Source: Comamonas odontotermitis (lineage in GTDB: Bacteria > Pseudomonadota > Gammaproteobacteria > Burkholderiales > Burkholderiaceae_C). Taken from it: DNA of 64,000 nucleotides. This document shows, piece after piece, positions 20,293-29,019 of the stretch. The stretch is taken from contig NZ_CP083451.1 in assembly GCF_020080045.1 (NCBI RefSeq), positions 3,583,001 to 3,647,000 on the forward strand, in the 5' to 3' direction. The notes under the pieces were generated by a model. That model saw only the letters and a list, made by a program, of their open reading frames with translations. It did not search any database and was not told the DNA's origin. Both the position numbers and the translations under genes were made by a program. Positions within the stretch are counted from its first letter, which is position 1. Every line of letters starts with the position of its first letter.

Positions 20293-20607
20293 GCAGGAAC
20301 AAACAAAAATAGCGCGCGCTGCGGAGAGGCCGCAGAGCAACGGAGCGGCGGCCACAAAACCCCACACAACGCAAGCTGGCCTATTTTTGGCAATCGCGTT
20401 ATAATGCTTGGCTTTGCTGCTTGCCGCCTTTTGCATCTCTTTCGCAATCCACGGCGCGTGAACAGGAAACTACTGCCGGCTGGCCTGCCAGTTGGCAGTG
20501 AACATGGGCTACCGCCACCCTTTGATTGGCGAGGTGAGGCTGCAAGCCGAGCTGCTCTTTGTGACGCAGCCAGGGCGCGCAGCTGTTAAAACTTTCGGAG
20601 TGTCCTG
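20293..20607. other. trxB-rpmB spacer with probable ribosomal-protein promoter and leader
   Basis: No supported gene. It holds a TATAAT box (20400-20405) and about 200 nt of leader before rpmB. Confidence 0.5.
20400..20405 (+). promoter_or_regulatory. Candidate -10 box for rpmB-rpmG
   Basis: A perfect TATAAT in GCGTTATAATGCTTGGC. The -35 region at the right distance is poor; TTGGCA at 20387 is too close (7 bp) to pair with it. Start of transcription near 20412 would give a leader of roughly 195 nt. Confidence 0.45.
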
Positions 20608-20841
20608 ATGGCACGCGTTTGCGAAGTAACGGGCAAGAAGCCCATGGTGGGAAACAACGTTTCCCACGCCAACAACAAAACCAAGCGCCGGTTCCTGCCG
20701 AACCTGCAATATCGCCGTTTCTGGGTGGAATCGGAAAACCGCTGGGTGCGCCTGCGTGTTTCCAGCGCTGCCCTGCGTCTGATCGACAAGAACGGTATTG
20801 ATTCTGTGCTCGCAGACCTGCGCGCACGTGGCCAAGCTTAA
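20608..20841 (+). CDS. rpmB: 50S ribosomal protein L28
   Basis: A 77-aa basic protein starting [20 protein letters not shown] and continuing [20 protein letters not shown], the L28 pattern. Length is normal for the family. GGAG precedes the ATG. rpmG follows after 11 bp with its own AAGGAGAT site, so the two form an operon. Confidence 0.97.
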   Translation: MARVCEVTGKKPMVGNNVSHANNKTKRRFLPNLQYRRFWVESENRWVRLRVSSAALRLIDKNGIDSVLADLRARGQA

Positions 20842-20852
20842 GGAGATACACC

Positions 20853-21023
20853 ATGGCTTCCAAAGGCGGACGCGAAAAAATCAAGCTGCAATCGACTGCA
20901 GGCACCGGTCACTTCTACACGACCACCAAGAACAAGAAGACGATGCCTGAAAAGATGGCAATCACCAAGTTCGATCCCAAGGCTCGCAAGCACGTCGAGT
21001 ACAAGGAAGTGAAGCTGAAGTAA
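20853..21023 (+). CDS. rpmG: 50S ribosomal protein L33
   Basis: A 56-aa protein, [20 protein letters not shown] then [21 protein letters not shown]. It has no cysteines, so it is the zinc-free (C-minus) form of L33. It ends the rpmB-rpmG operon, with a strong terminator 20 bp after the stop. Confidence 0.97.
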   Translation: MASKGGREKIKLQSTAGTGHFYTTTKNKKTMPEKMAITKFDPKARKHVEYKEVKLK

Positions 21024-21043
21024 TTCGGCCTTGCTGATCAAAG

Positions 21044-21074
21044 AACCGCCCGGCGCAAGTCAGGCGGTTTTTTT
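21044..21074 (+). terminator. Rho-independent terminator of rpmB-rpmG
   Basis: AACCGCC / GGCGGTT stem with a 12-nt loop and a run of eight T. Confidence 0.9.
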
Positions 21075-21090
21075 ATGCCCGCATGCTCCA

Positions 21091-22641
21091 TCAAGCCCTG
21101 GGCGGCATGCCCAGCTGGGCGTGCATCATGCGGCCCAGGGTGTGGTAGCCCTCTTCCACCTGCGGCGTGAATGGCATGCCACAGCTCAGCCGCACAAAGT
21201 GGTCGTAATGGCCCGTGTTGCTGAACATATCGCCCGGCGCAATACGAATGCCGACCGCTAAAGCTTCGTCATACAGGCGGCTGGCCGAGACCAGCTCGGG
21301 CAGCTCCAGCCAGATGGCAAGCCCCCCGGCTGGCAAGCTGAGGCGTGTGCCGATGGGGAAATACCGCGCCACCGCCTGCGCAGCCGCCTGCCGCTGCACG
21401 CGCAATTGCTGCCGCAGCCGCACCAGATGGCGCATGTAGGCGGGCGAGCCTACCGTGCGCGCACCCAGCAGTTGCGGCCACACCGGCAGATTGCGCGAAC
21501 GGGCAAACTTGATCATCTGCACCCGCTCCTGCCAGCGGCCCGCGTTCATCCAGCCCAGGCGCAGCCCCGGCGCATAGCTTTTGGAGAGCGATGAACAATA
21601 GATCACCGTGCCGTCGGTATCCCAGGCCTTGCAAGGGCGCAGCACTTCGTCGGTCTCGACAAATTCGCGGTAGATATCGTCCTCGATCAGCGCCACGCCA
21701 TAGGTACGGCACAGCACCACCAGGCGCTGTTTGTGGCTGTCGGGCATGGTGGCGCCCTGCGGCATCTGCAGGTGCGGCACCACGACAACGGCCTTGAGCT
21801 GCGGATGCGTGCGCAGCGCCAACTCCAGCGCTTCGAGCGACATACCGGTGTGCGGACTCGATGGAATTTCGAGTGTTTGCAGCTTTTTAGCCTCCACAGC
21901 TTGCAAGATACCGTAAAAAGCCGGAGATTCGATCGCTACCATGTCGCCGGGCTGGGTCAGCGCATCCAGGGCCAGATTCACAGCTTCCGAATTGCCAAAG
22001 GTGGCGGCCACATCCATCGGAGCCACGCGCACGCCAAAACTGAGTGCATAACGCGCCATGGAGGCCTGAAACTCCGGGTGGGTGAACGGCGCAGAGGGAC
22101 CATGCACCAGTATCTGCGGCTGCTCGCGCAACAGGGCCACAGCATGGTGGTTCAGCAGCTTGGCATCGAACAGTTCGGGCGCCGGCATGGCACTGCCCAG
22201 ATCGACCAGCAGCGGGCCCCGAAGCCGCGCCTTGTTCAGGTACTCGGCAGCGCGCGCGCCAATGCCCTCGAAGCGATTGTCCTGCATGGGCATGGGCGCC
22301 AGGCGCAATGGCTCACGTGCGGCGGGCATCTGCAAGGCGGTATCGCAGACAAAGTAGCCCACGCGGGGCCTGGCCTCGATCAGGCCACGCGACTCCAGCA
22401 CGCGCAGCACCTGCAACGCCGTGCTGTGACTGACATGGTGCAGGCGCCGGATCTCGCGCACCGAGGGCATGCGCGCGCCCACGCCCAGCGTCTGCTGGGC
22501 AATGGCCTGCTCAAAGTGCGCAGCAATGCGCTCATACAAAAAGGTGTCATCGGCAGCATCCGATGCATCCAGCACCGGTAGCACGGGTACTTGGCGATGG
22601 GTCGCAGGGGGCGCCAGCAGGCTTTCGTCTATCAGGGACAT
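21091..22641 (-). CDS. MocR-type regulator: GntR HTH fused to PLP aminotransferase domain
   Basis: A 516-aa two-domain regulator. The N-terminus is a GntR winged helix (YERIAAHFEQAI then ARMPSVREIRRLHHVSHSTA); the rest is a fold-type I aminotransferase, with the PLP-binding Lys in YCSSLSKSYAPGLRLGWM and upstream motif ESPAFYGILQAVEAKKLQ. MocR proteins usually sense PLP or an amine and control a divergent gene. The ATG at 22641 is preferred over an in-frame TTG at 22686. Two identical 10-bp direct repeats lie just upstream (22690 and 22721), fitting autoregulation. The target pathway is unknown. Confidence 0.9.
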   Translation of the reverse strand: MSLIDESLLAPPATHRQVPVLPVLDASDAADDTFLYERIAAHFEQAIAQQTLGVGARMPSVREIRRLHHVSHSTALQVLRVLESRGLIEARPRVGYFVCDTALQMPAAREPLRLAPMPMQDNRFEGIGARAAEYLNKARLRGPLLVDLGSAMPAPELFDAKLLNHHAVALLREQPQILVHGPSAPFTHPEFQASMARYALSFGVRVAPMDVAATFGNSEAVNLALDALTQPGDMVAIESPAFYGILQAVEAKKLQTLEIPSSPHTGMSLEALELALRTHPQLKAVVVVPHLQMPQGATMPDSHKQRLVVLCRTYGVALIEDDIYREFVETDEVLRPCKAWDTDGTVIYCSSLSKSYAPGLRLGWMNAGRWQERVQMIKFARSRNLPVWPQLLGARTVGSPAYMRHLVRLRQQLRVQRQAAAQAVARYFPIGTRLSLPAGGLAIWLELPELVSASRLYDEALAVGIRIAPGDMFSNTGHYDHFVRLSCGMPFTPQVEEGYHTLGRMMHAQLGMPPRA

Positions 22642-22689
22642 GGGGTGATTCCAGGCTCGCAAGCTCTGTATCGTCCGTCTTTTCAATCG

Positions 22690-22730
22690 ACCAGAACAGA
22701 TACAGATGCCACGATTTTGAACCAGAACAG
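22690..22730. promoter_or_regulatory. Direct-repeat candidate operator for the MocR regulator
   Basis: ACCAGAACAG occurs at 22690-22699 and again at 22721-22730. Start-to-start spacing is 31 bp, three helical turns, so both sites face the same side of DNA, as expected for a dimeric MocR protein. An ACAGATACAGAT string overlaps the first site. Confidence 0.5.
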
Positions 22731-22834
22731 CAGCAACTCCAATGCCCTGTTCCGCATCACAGCGTGGTCACCTGTGTCTGTTGCGTTGCAGCACGATTTT
22801 TTACGCTAGAGGCCTCTACTGTGAAAGCTTCACC

Positions 22835-23191
22835 ATGCGCCTCAGCCACCCACACACGCTCTCCAAAACGCTTGGCCGGACTGCCCCTCACACTTGCGGC
22901 GAACAGGTCATACCCCTGCAGATTGCCCCTAGCCAGGGCCTGTGGTGCCACCTGGAAGCGGGCAGCACCCTCCTTTGTACCGGCGGCCACCTGCAGATCA
23001 GCTCCCCCTGGTCCCCGGCACTGAAGCTCGACGCAGGCGATGCACCGTATTGCAACGGTGCCCATGCAGGCTGGCATTGGCTAGAGGCACAGGGCTCCGA
23101 ACCCGTGCAATTGCACCTGGCCGAGCGCGCTTACGCTGGCTGGCATGGCGCATGGCTGGCCTTGGCGCGTTGGGTGGGGTGGAGCCGCTGA
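22835..23191 (+). CDS. Hypothetical protein, possibly DUF2917-like
   Basis: A 118-aa frame divergent from the MocR gene. The central part (IPLQIAPSQGLWCHLEAGST then LLCTGGHLQISSPW) reads as a small cupin-like beta fold similar in feel to DUF2917 proteins, which are common in Burkholderiales next to regulators. That resemblance is weak. The start is uncertain (22835 has no strong ribosome-binding site; 22742 is an alternative). It would be controlled from the same spacer as the MocR gene. Confidence 0.5.
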   Translation: MRLSHPHTLSKTLGRTAPHTCGEQVIPLQIAPSQGLWCHLEAGSTLLCTGGHLQISSPWSPALKLDAGDAPYCNGAHAGWHWLEAQGSEPVQLHLAERAYAGWHGAWLALARWVGWSR

Positions 23192-23235
23192 GGGCCCCCC
23201 AAGAAACGGGCCACATTGCGTGGCCCGAAATACTT

Positions 23236-23290
23236 CTCTTTTGATAGCTTTCAGCGCTTATCCATCAAGCACTGAAAGGCATTTTCAGTA
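23236..23290. repeat. Dispersed intergenic repeat, copy 7
   Basis: TTTTGATAGCTTTCAGCGCTT, a spacer, then AAGCACTGAAAGGC. The halves AGCTTTCAGCGCTT and AAGCACTGAAAGGC are near-complementary, so this copy folds into a hairpin at the end of rsmB. Confidence 0.6.
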
Positions 23291-24562
23291 CTATTTTCTT
23301 TGCCACACTGCGGCAAAGAAGCCATCCGTCTGGTGCAGATGCGGCCACAGACGCAGGTACTGGCTGCCGGTGTCACCGCCGCTGCACAGGCTGGCGGCAT
23401 TCTCCACCTTCAGGCCGATGAGCAGTTCACCCGCATCCAGCGGCACAAAATCGGGGTGGGCAGCAGCAAACGCCTCGGCAATGGCCTCGTTTTCAGCAGG
23501 CAGGATGCTACAGGTGGCATACACCAGACGCCCGCCGCTTTTGACCATGCGTGCAGCACTGCCCAGGATGGCCGCCTGCTTGACGGTCAATTCGTCGATG
23601 GCCTTCTGGCTTTGGCGCCACTTGAGGTCCGGGTTGCGGCGCAGGGTGCCAAGGCCTGAGCATGGTGCATCCACCAGAACGCGGTCCATTTTGCCTGCGA
23701 GGCGCTTGATGCGTTCGTCACGCTCGTGCGCAATGGCGGCAGGGTGCACGTTCGACAGTCCCGAGCGGGCCAGGCGCGGCTTGAGCGCCTCCAGCCGGTG
23801 GGCCGACACGTCAAACGCATACAGGCGCCCAGTGCTGCGCATGGAGGCGCCAATGGCCAGCGTCTTGCCGCCAGCGCCCGCGCAGAAGTCGGTCACCATC
23901 TCGCCACGCTTGGCATCCAGCAGCAATGCCAGTAGTTGCGAGCCTTCGTCCTGCACCTCCACCCGACCCTTTTGAAAGGCCTCCAGGCGCGAGAGCGCTG
24001 GCTTGTCAGCCACGCGCAGGCCCCAGGGCGAATATGGCGTGGGCTCTGCGGCAATGCCGACGGCCTTCAGCTCCTTTTGCAGGTCGGCGCGCTTGGTGCT
24101 GAGCGCATTGGCGCGCAGGTCGAGCGGCGCCATCTCCAGCATGCTAGCGGCCAGTTGCTCGAACTGGTCGCCCACCTGTGCCTGCAGTGGCTCCACCAGC
24201 CATTCGGGCAGGTTGTGACGGTGCTGCGGCATCAGGCTGTCAGGCGTAATGGCGTCACATTCATCGAGCCATTTCACCTCGGCCGGATTGAGTGCGCTTT
24301 TGACAAAGCTGCGCGGGCCGGCAAACCCGAGGATTGCCAGGCGCCTCTCACGCGCGCCGCTGCCCGAGCGGGCCAGCGTCTCAAACAGGGTTTTCTTGCG
24401 CAACACCGTATAGGCCGTCTCGGCCAGGGTGGCCCGCTCGCGCGGGCCCAGGTTGCGGTGGTCTCGGAAATATCGCGACACCACGGCATCTGCCGGGTGT
24501 TCAAAAGTCAGGACCTGCGCCACCAGCTCGGCGCAGGCATCTAGTAAGGCTTTGGGATGCAT
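23291..24562 (-). CDS. 16S rRNA cytosine-C5 methyltransferase, RsmB/NOP family
   Basis: A 423-aa SAM-dependent RNA m5C methyltransferase. The N-terminal NusB-like domain covers about 1-140. The catalytic part has VTDFCAGAGGKTLAIGASM (SAM binding), DAPCSGLGTLRRNPDLKW (first Cys, product release) and VYATCSILPAENEAIAEAF (nucleophilic Cys). Likely RsmB (C967) but other NOP members cannot be excluded. The ATG at 24562 is used since the 14 upstream in-frame residues are not conserved. It lies 60 bp after an M48-like gene on the same strand. Confidence 0.9.
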   Translation of the reverse strand: MHPKALLDACAELVAQVLTFEHPADAVVSRYFRDHRNLGPRERATLAETAYTVLRKKTLFETLARSGSGARERRLAILGFAGPRSFVKSALNPAEVKWLDECDAITPDSLMPQHRHNLPEWLVEPLQAQVGDQFEQLAASMLEMAPLDLRANALSTKRADLQKELKAVGIAAEPTPYSPWGLRVADKPALSRLEAFQKGRVEVQDEGSQLLALLLDAKRGEMVTDFCAGAGGKTLAIGASMRSTGRLYAFDVSAHRLEALKPRLARSGLSNVHPAAIAHERDERIKRLAGKMDRVLVDAPCSGLGTLRRNPDLKWRQSQKAIDELTVKQAAILGSAARMVKSGGRLVYATCSILPAENEAIAEAFAAAHPDFVPLDAGELLIGLKVENAASLCSGGDTGSQYLRLWPHLHQTDGFFAAVWQRK

Positions 24563-24622
24563 GGGCGCTATTGTCCCATTGCGCCAGTATCCGGGCACCG
24601 CCACCGGCTACCCGGCACTGCG

Positions 24623-26539
24623 CTATGCCACGGTGCGGTCATAGAACAAGGCAGCGGGGATTTCCGAAAGCACCAGCCCCGCCTTGTCGCCCAGCTCCTC
24701 CAGGCTGACCAGCCACAGCGGCATCAGACGCGTGACCAACAGCTCGCGTTCCAGATACCCGCGCAACTGGGCATGCCAGAGACGGTCTTCCTGGTAGCCG
24801 ACGCCTGGGCGATCCAGCACCAGCAGCAAGGCCTGCGATCCGCGCATCGATTGCAGCGGCCGCACCAGCAACCATGCACGACGCAGCCGTTTGGCTGCCG
24901 CCAGGTGCAACTGGATCACCGCCAGCTCCGATTCCCACAACGGCTCGCCCAGTTCGGCATACGACCTAGCTTGGTGGAGCAGGCCCAGGTCATTCACTTC
25001 CTCGGACAGGTTCGTGCGCAACTGCTGGGCAAGCTCCTCGCGCCTGGCCCACTCCCGCCTGGCGCGGCGGATCGGCGCCTCGTAGTGCTCGTCGGCTTCC
25101 AGCACATCCAGCACGCCCCGCGCAAGGTTGCACCACTGGCCGCGCATGGCCGGCAGCACTTCGAAAGCCTGCGCCAGATAGGGCAGTTGCGCCTCCGGGT
25201 CCATATCGATATACAGGCTTGCGAACGCGCCGATGGCTCGCTTGCAATCAGCCTGCTGCTCCAGGGCCCGCTGGTAGAAAGGCTGTGGATCATCCCGGAA
25301 CGCACCTGCCTGCATGTACCAGCCCAGTTCCACCAGACTGTCCGCCTGCAGATAGGGCTCGCGCGGCATCAGCGATTGCACCCGTGCATGGGTTTGCTGC
25401 AGCACTTGCCGATGCACCTGCCAATCGGAACCAAACCGCAGGCACCAACGGTCGTCCAGCAGTTCGATCCAGCGGTCCGAGCGCTTGCCCAGCCATGCCA
25501 AGCAGTTGCTGCTGGACATGGGGGTCAGACCCGGCGGCACATCCAGCGCGTCCAGCCTCTCCCGCAGACTGGGGGCCGTGTCTTCATAGCTCGCAAGCGC
25601 CTGATACTCCTGCTTCCAGGCCTGGTACACCCAGTTCACATCCATGCTGTGGTTCATCACCCCGGCCATCAGGCTGAAAGGGCCGATGGCCTGCTGCAGC
25701 TCATGGGCGCGCGACCAATGCATGGTCCAGAACCGCTCGCGCAGCCAGCGCCCGCGCACAGCCACCTCGGACAGCGCGTCGCCCATCAACTGCTTGCTCA
25801 CCAACCTGGCGGCCAGGCGGTCTGCCACCAGTTCGTCATGCCGGGCCACCACAAAGCTGGCGGCCCACCAGCGCGGCAGGTACCAGCGCATGAAACGCTC
25901 GTTCAGCCAGCCCAGACGGGTCATCTGGCGCGCATCGGACAGGCGGTCGCGCAAGCGCTGCATGCGGCGGCGGCCGCGGTACACCCAAGCACCGAGCCAG
26001 CCCTGGTTGCGCCGCAGGTGTGCGTATTCCTGCGTCAGCACCGCAATGAGACGCGGGCGGTCGATCGCCATGGCCAGCGGCAAGCCCAGCAACAGGTAGT
26101 TGCGCTCCGGCAGCAAACCGCCAAGCCGCACCTGCTGCACAATGCGTGCGCTATAGTCTTCGGTGATCACCAGGTGATGGACGCGCGGGCCACCATTCTT
26201 CTGGCGGATACGTTCCAGCGCTTCATATACGCGCGGGCATTCGGGCTGCGGCACATGGATTCCGTCCGGCTCCACCCAGTCCGACCGGGTCAGGCGCAGC
26301 ACGCTCAACATCAGCGCCAGGCCACCAAAGAAACCAAAGATCTGCAGCCCCTGGAAGCCATCACTGACAAACGACAACACGGCCCAGGCCAGCAATGCCA
26401 ACCCCAGAATCAAGCCGCCCCAGATCCATGCTGCAGCCAGCAATGTCAACCCAAGAATCCGCCTGCGGAAAGCCCATGGCTGCTCCGCACTGGCCTGCTC
26501 ATAGGCATCCACCCGCTGCACAAATACGATGTGCTCCAA
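24623..26539 (-). CDS. M48-like membrane protein with degenerate HExxH motif
   Basis: A 638-aa protein with two N-terminal membrane segments (about 28-58 and 66-82) and an M48-peptidase-like region. The motif that should be HExxH reads QEYAH (residues 170-174): the first zinc His is Gln, while the second His and the downstream Glu of DELVADRLAA (about 235-244) remain. This suggests a pseudo-protease or a relaxed metal site. The C-terminal 300 residues are helical and TPR-like (YQRALEQQADCKRAIGAFAS). The start is placed at a TTG (26539) 4 nt after GGAGGG; an in-frame TTG at 26551 overlaps that site. Family function is unknown. Confidence 0.75.
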   Translation of the reverse strand: MEHIVFVQRVDAYEQASAEQPWAFRRRILGLTLLAAAWIWGGLILGLALLAWAVLSFVSDGFQGLQIFGFFGGLALMLSVLRLTRSDWVEPDGIHVPQPECPRVYEALERIRQKNGGPRVHHLVITEDYSARIVQQVRLGGLLPERNYLLLGLPLAMAIDRPRLIAVLTQEYAHLRRNQGWLGAWVYRGRRRMQRLRDRLSDARQMTRLGWLNERFMRWYLPRWWAASFVVARHDELVADRLAARLVSKQLMGDALSEVAVRGRWLRERFWTMHWSRAHELQQAIGPFSLMAGVMNHSMDVNWVYQAWKQEYQALASYEDTAPSLRERLDALDVPPGLTPMSSSNCLAWLGKRSDRWIELLDDRWCLRFGSDWQVHRQVLQQTHARVQSLMPREPYLQADSLVELGWYMQAGAFRDDPQPFYQRALEQQADCKRAIGAFASLYIDMDPEAQLPYLAQAFEVLPAMRGQWCNLARGVLDVLEADEHYEAPIRRARREWARREELAQQLRTNLSEEVNDLGLLHQARSYAELGEPLWESELAVIQLHLAAAKRLRRAWLLVRPLQSMRGSQALLLVLDRPGVGYQEDRLWHAQLRGYLERELLVTRLMPLWLVSLEELGDKAGLVLSEIPAALFYDRTVA

Positions 26540-26656
26540 CCCACCCTCCAAAAATTGTTATCGAGGCCAGAGGCCGCAGACAATACCGTCTGCAGCGCAC
26601 GATGAGCCACTTCTTTTTCAATGCGAGGCCCGATAGCCTCAAACAATTCTCAGATT

Positions 26657-26908
26657 ATGGAACAAAGCCCCTCTCGCACACCAGGCATTTCGCCCGGTTT
26701 GTATCGCCACTACAAAGGACAGCTCTACCAGGTCATGCAAGTGGCACGCCACAGCGAAACCAGAGAATGGCTGGTCGTCTATCAGGCCCTGTATGGCGAC
26801 TACGGGTGGTGGGTGCGGCCAGCTGCCATGTTCAACGAAACCGTGGAGGTGAACGGCTTGCGCGAGCCCCGCTTTGCGGCATACGTCCCTCTGCCGCAGG
26901 AGCGTTGA
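26657..26908 (+). CDS. DUF1653 domain protein
   Basis: An 83-aa protein with the DUF1653 pattern GLYRHYKGQLYQVMQVARHS, then VVYQALYGDYGWWVRPAAMF. These small proteins are widespread and of unknown function. It is convergent with purN and their stop codons are separated by a single base, with no terminator between them. Confidence 0.85.
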   Translation: MEQSPSRTPGISPGLYRHYKGQLYQVMQVARHSETREWLVVYQALYGDYGWWVRPAAMFNETVEVNGLREPRFAAYVPLPQER

Positions 26909-26909
26909 A

Positions 26910-27491
26910 CTACATGCGCTCCAGCAGGGAACGCACGGCCTTCGGGTAAATCTGGTGTTCCTGCACAATCACGCGGGCAGCCAGCGTGGCAGCCGTGTCT
27001 CCCGGCAGCACGGGCACCAGACCCTGCTCGATGATCGGGCCTGCATCCAGATCAGCCGTGACCATGTGCACCGAAGCGCCAGCAAACCTGCAGCCCGCAT
27101 CAATCGCGCGCTGGTGGGTATGCAGCCCGGCGAATGCGGGCAGCAAAGAAGGATGGATATTGACCAGGCGACCGGCAAAATGGTTGACAAAGCCCGGCGT
27201 AAGAATGCGCATGAAACCCGCAAGCACCACCAAAGCTGGCGAGTGCTGATCGATCTGCGCCATCAATGCAGCATCGAACGCTTCACGGCTGGCATAGGCC
27301 TTGTGATCAACAACTGCGGTCGCAATACCGTGATCGCGGGCAAATTCCAGCCCGCCAGCGTCTGCCTTGTTGCTCATCACGGCCACCACCCTGGCGCCCA
27401 GGCGGGTGTCCCAGCGCTCCTGCTGCGCAGTGCGCACAATGGCTGCCATGTTGGAGCCGCCGCCAGAGATGAGAATCACGATATTTTTCAT
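26910..27491 (-). CDS. purN: Phosphoribosylglycinamide formyltransferase
   Basis: A 193-aa enzyme that transfers a formyl group from 10-formyl-THF to GAR in purine synthesis. MKNIVILISGGGSNMAAIV opens the GAR-binding site; the catalytic Asn and His are in LVNIHPSLLPAF, and the catalytic Asp is in ADLDAGPIIEQ. The ATG at 27491 is used since homology starts there. Confidence 0.96.
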   Translation of the reverse strand: MKNIVILISGGGSNMAAIVRTAQQERWDTRLGARVVAVMSNKADAGGLEFARDHGIATAVVDHKAYASREAFDAALMAQIDQHSPALVVLAGFMRILTPGFVNHFAGRLVNIHPSLLPAFAGLHTHQRAIDAGCRFAGASVHMVTADLDAGPIIEQGLVPVLPGDTAATLAARVIVQEHQIYPKAVRSLLERM

Positions 27492-27581
27492 GGAGGCGGC
27501 ATTATCGCAGGCGGCAACATCCACAAACGCAGGCACGGGCCAAATGTCGGATAATCAAAAGCTTTACTGATTTCCATACAG

Positions 27582-27603
27582 CCATGTACATGCATGTACA
27601 TGG
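27582..27603. repeat. 22-bp perfect palindrome upstream of TPR-methyltransferase gene
   Basis: Built from CCATGTACATG and its reverse complement with no spacer. It is centred about 30 bp before the ATG at 27624 and between divergent purN and the methyltransferase gene. It could be an operator or an RNA hairpin masking the ribosome-binding region. Confidence 0.7.
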
Positions 27604-27623
27604 GTCCATCCCGGATTCACTTC

Positions 27624-28943
27624 ATGAGCGCCAAAGCACCTGTCGATCCCATCCGCAAATACCTTGAAACTGCCCGCCACCAGATTTCGGTGGGCAACCT
27701 CACCGGTGCCGCGCAAACCCTGAACGATGCCCGCCAGCGTTCGCCGCGCGATGCTCGCCTTTTCATGCTGGCCGCACTGATGGCCGAGAAGTCTGGCAAT
27801 CTCCATGGTGCCTTTGATGCCATGCAGCGCTGCGTCACCATGGCTCCGGAATGGGGCCCTGGCCTGCTGGAACAAGCCCTGCTCTTTGCCCGCCATGACC
27901 GCGACAACGAAGCCATGGCGGCGGCAGAGAAAGTCATTGCACTGGAGCCCAACAACCCGCATGTCATTGCCGGCGTCGTCGACATTGCCCACCGCGTCGG
28001 CAATATCGAGATGGCGATCCGCCACCTGCAGCGCGTGCTCGAACTCACGCCGGGCGACCGGACCCTGCGCCGCCATCTGGCCGTCGATCTGGGCCATATC
28101 CACAAGTGGGATGAGGCTCTGGCCGTTTTTGAGCCGCTGATCAACGAGCAGCCTGGCGACCATCTGGCCCGCATCGCCCGCGTGCAGATGCTGCAGGCGC
28201 GTGGCACCATGCAAGACGCCTTGCCTGATACCGAAGCACTTCTTGCGCTCAAGGCCGATGACAAGGTCTACCAGTACTACCACCAGTTGGCCAAGGGCGA
28301 AGTACCCGCCCATGTGCCCGTGGAACTGACCACCCGCATGTTTGACGACATGGCCGGCACCTATGACAAGCACATGGTGCGCGCTCTGGGCTATCGCCTG
28401 CCCAAGCTGGCGGCCGATCAGCTGCTGGAAATCTTCCCAGACCGGCGCTTCAACCTGCTGGACCTGGGCTGCGGCACCGGACTGCTGGGCGCCGTACTGG
28501 GCCCCATTGATGGCTATATCCTGGGTGTGGACATGTCATCCAAGATGCTGGCCGAAGCCGCCAAGCACAAGGTGTACTACAAGTTCCACCAGGTCAATCT
28601 GCTCGAAGCGCTGTCAGCTACACCGGCCAACACCTTTGAAGCCATCACCGCGCTGGATGTGCTGATCTACGTGGGTGACCTGCAGCAAACGCTGGCAGAT
28701 GCCTATCGCGTGCTGGCCCCTGGAGGCGTGCTGATCTTCTCGTGCGAGCACGGTGATGTGACCGGCCCCGACAGCCAGTTGCAACCGTTTGGCCGCTATA
28801 CCCACACGCTGGCCAGTACCGTGCGTCTGGCCAAGGCAGCCGGTTTTGAGCGCGTCGACACTAAGGATGTGGATCTGCGCATGGAAGCGGGCCAGCCGGT
28901 AGACGGTTTCGTGGTGACGGCTTTCAAGCCCAAGGAAGGCTGA
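27624..28943 (+). CDS. TPR-repeat SAM-dependent methyltransferase
   Basis: A 439-aa fusion of TPR repeats (about residues 15-215, for example GAFDAMQRCVTMAPEWGPGL and MAIRHLQRVLELTPGDRTL) and a class I methyltransferase. The SAM motif is LLDLGCGTGLLGAVLGP, followed by acidic motif GVDMSSKMLAEA and motif IV region ITALDVLIYVGDLQQTL. Substrate unknown; the TPR part suggests a protein partner. The ATG at 27624 is favoured; a frame start at 27594 lies inside a palindrome. Confidence 0.85.
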   Translation: MSAKAPVDPIRKYLETARHQISVGNLTGAAQTLNDARQRSPRDARLFMLAALMAEKSGNLHGAFDAMQRCVTMAPEWGPGLLEQALLFARHDRDNEAMAAAEKVIALEPNNPHVIAGVVDIAHRVGNIEMAIRHLQRVLELTPGDRTLRRHLAVDLGHIHKWDEALAVFEPLINEQPGDHLARIARVQMLQARGTMQDALPDTEALLALKADDKVYQYYHQLAKGEVPAHVPVELTTRMFDDMAGTYDKHMVRALGYRLPKLAADQLLEIFPDRRFNLLDLGCGTGLLGAVLGPIDGYILGVDMSSKMLAEAAKHKVYYKFHQVNLLEALSATPANTFEAITALDVLIYVGDLQQTLADAYRVLAPGGVLIFSCEHGDVTGPDSQLQPFGRYTHTLASTVRLAKAAGFERVDTKDVDLRMEAGQPVDGFVVTAFKPKEG

Positions 28944-28961
28944 TCTCCCAGCCCTCCAGGC

Positions 28962-28993
28962 AAAAGGCCTTGCATGTCTGCAAGGCCTTTTTT
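28962..28993. terminator. Terminator between convergent methyltransferase and HNH genes
   Basis: AAAGGCCTTGCA / TGCAAGGCCTTT stem with a short loop and T-run on the plus strand; symmetrical enough for both directions. Confidence 0.9.
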
Positions 28994-29019
28994 CATTCAA
29001 TGGGCAAGCATCGACGAGG

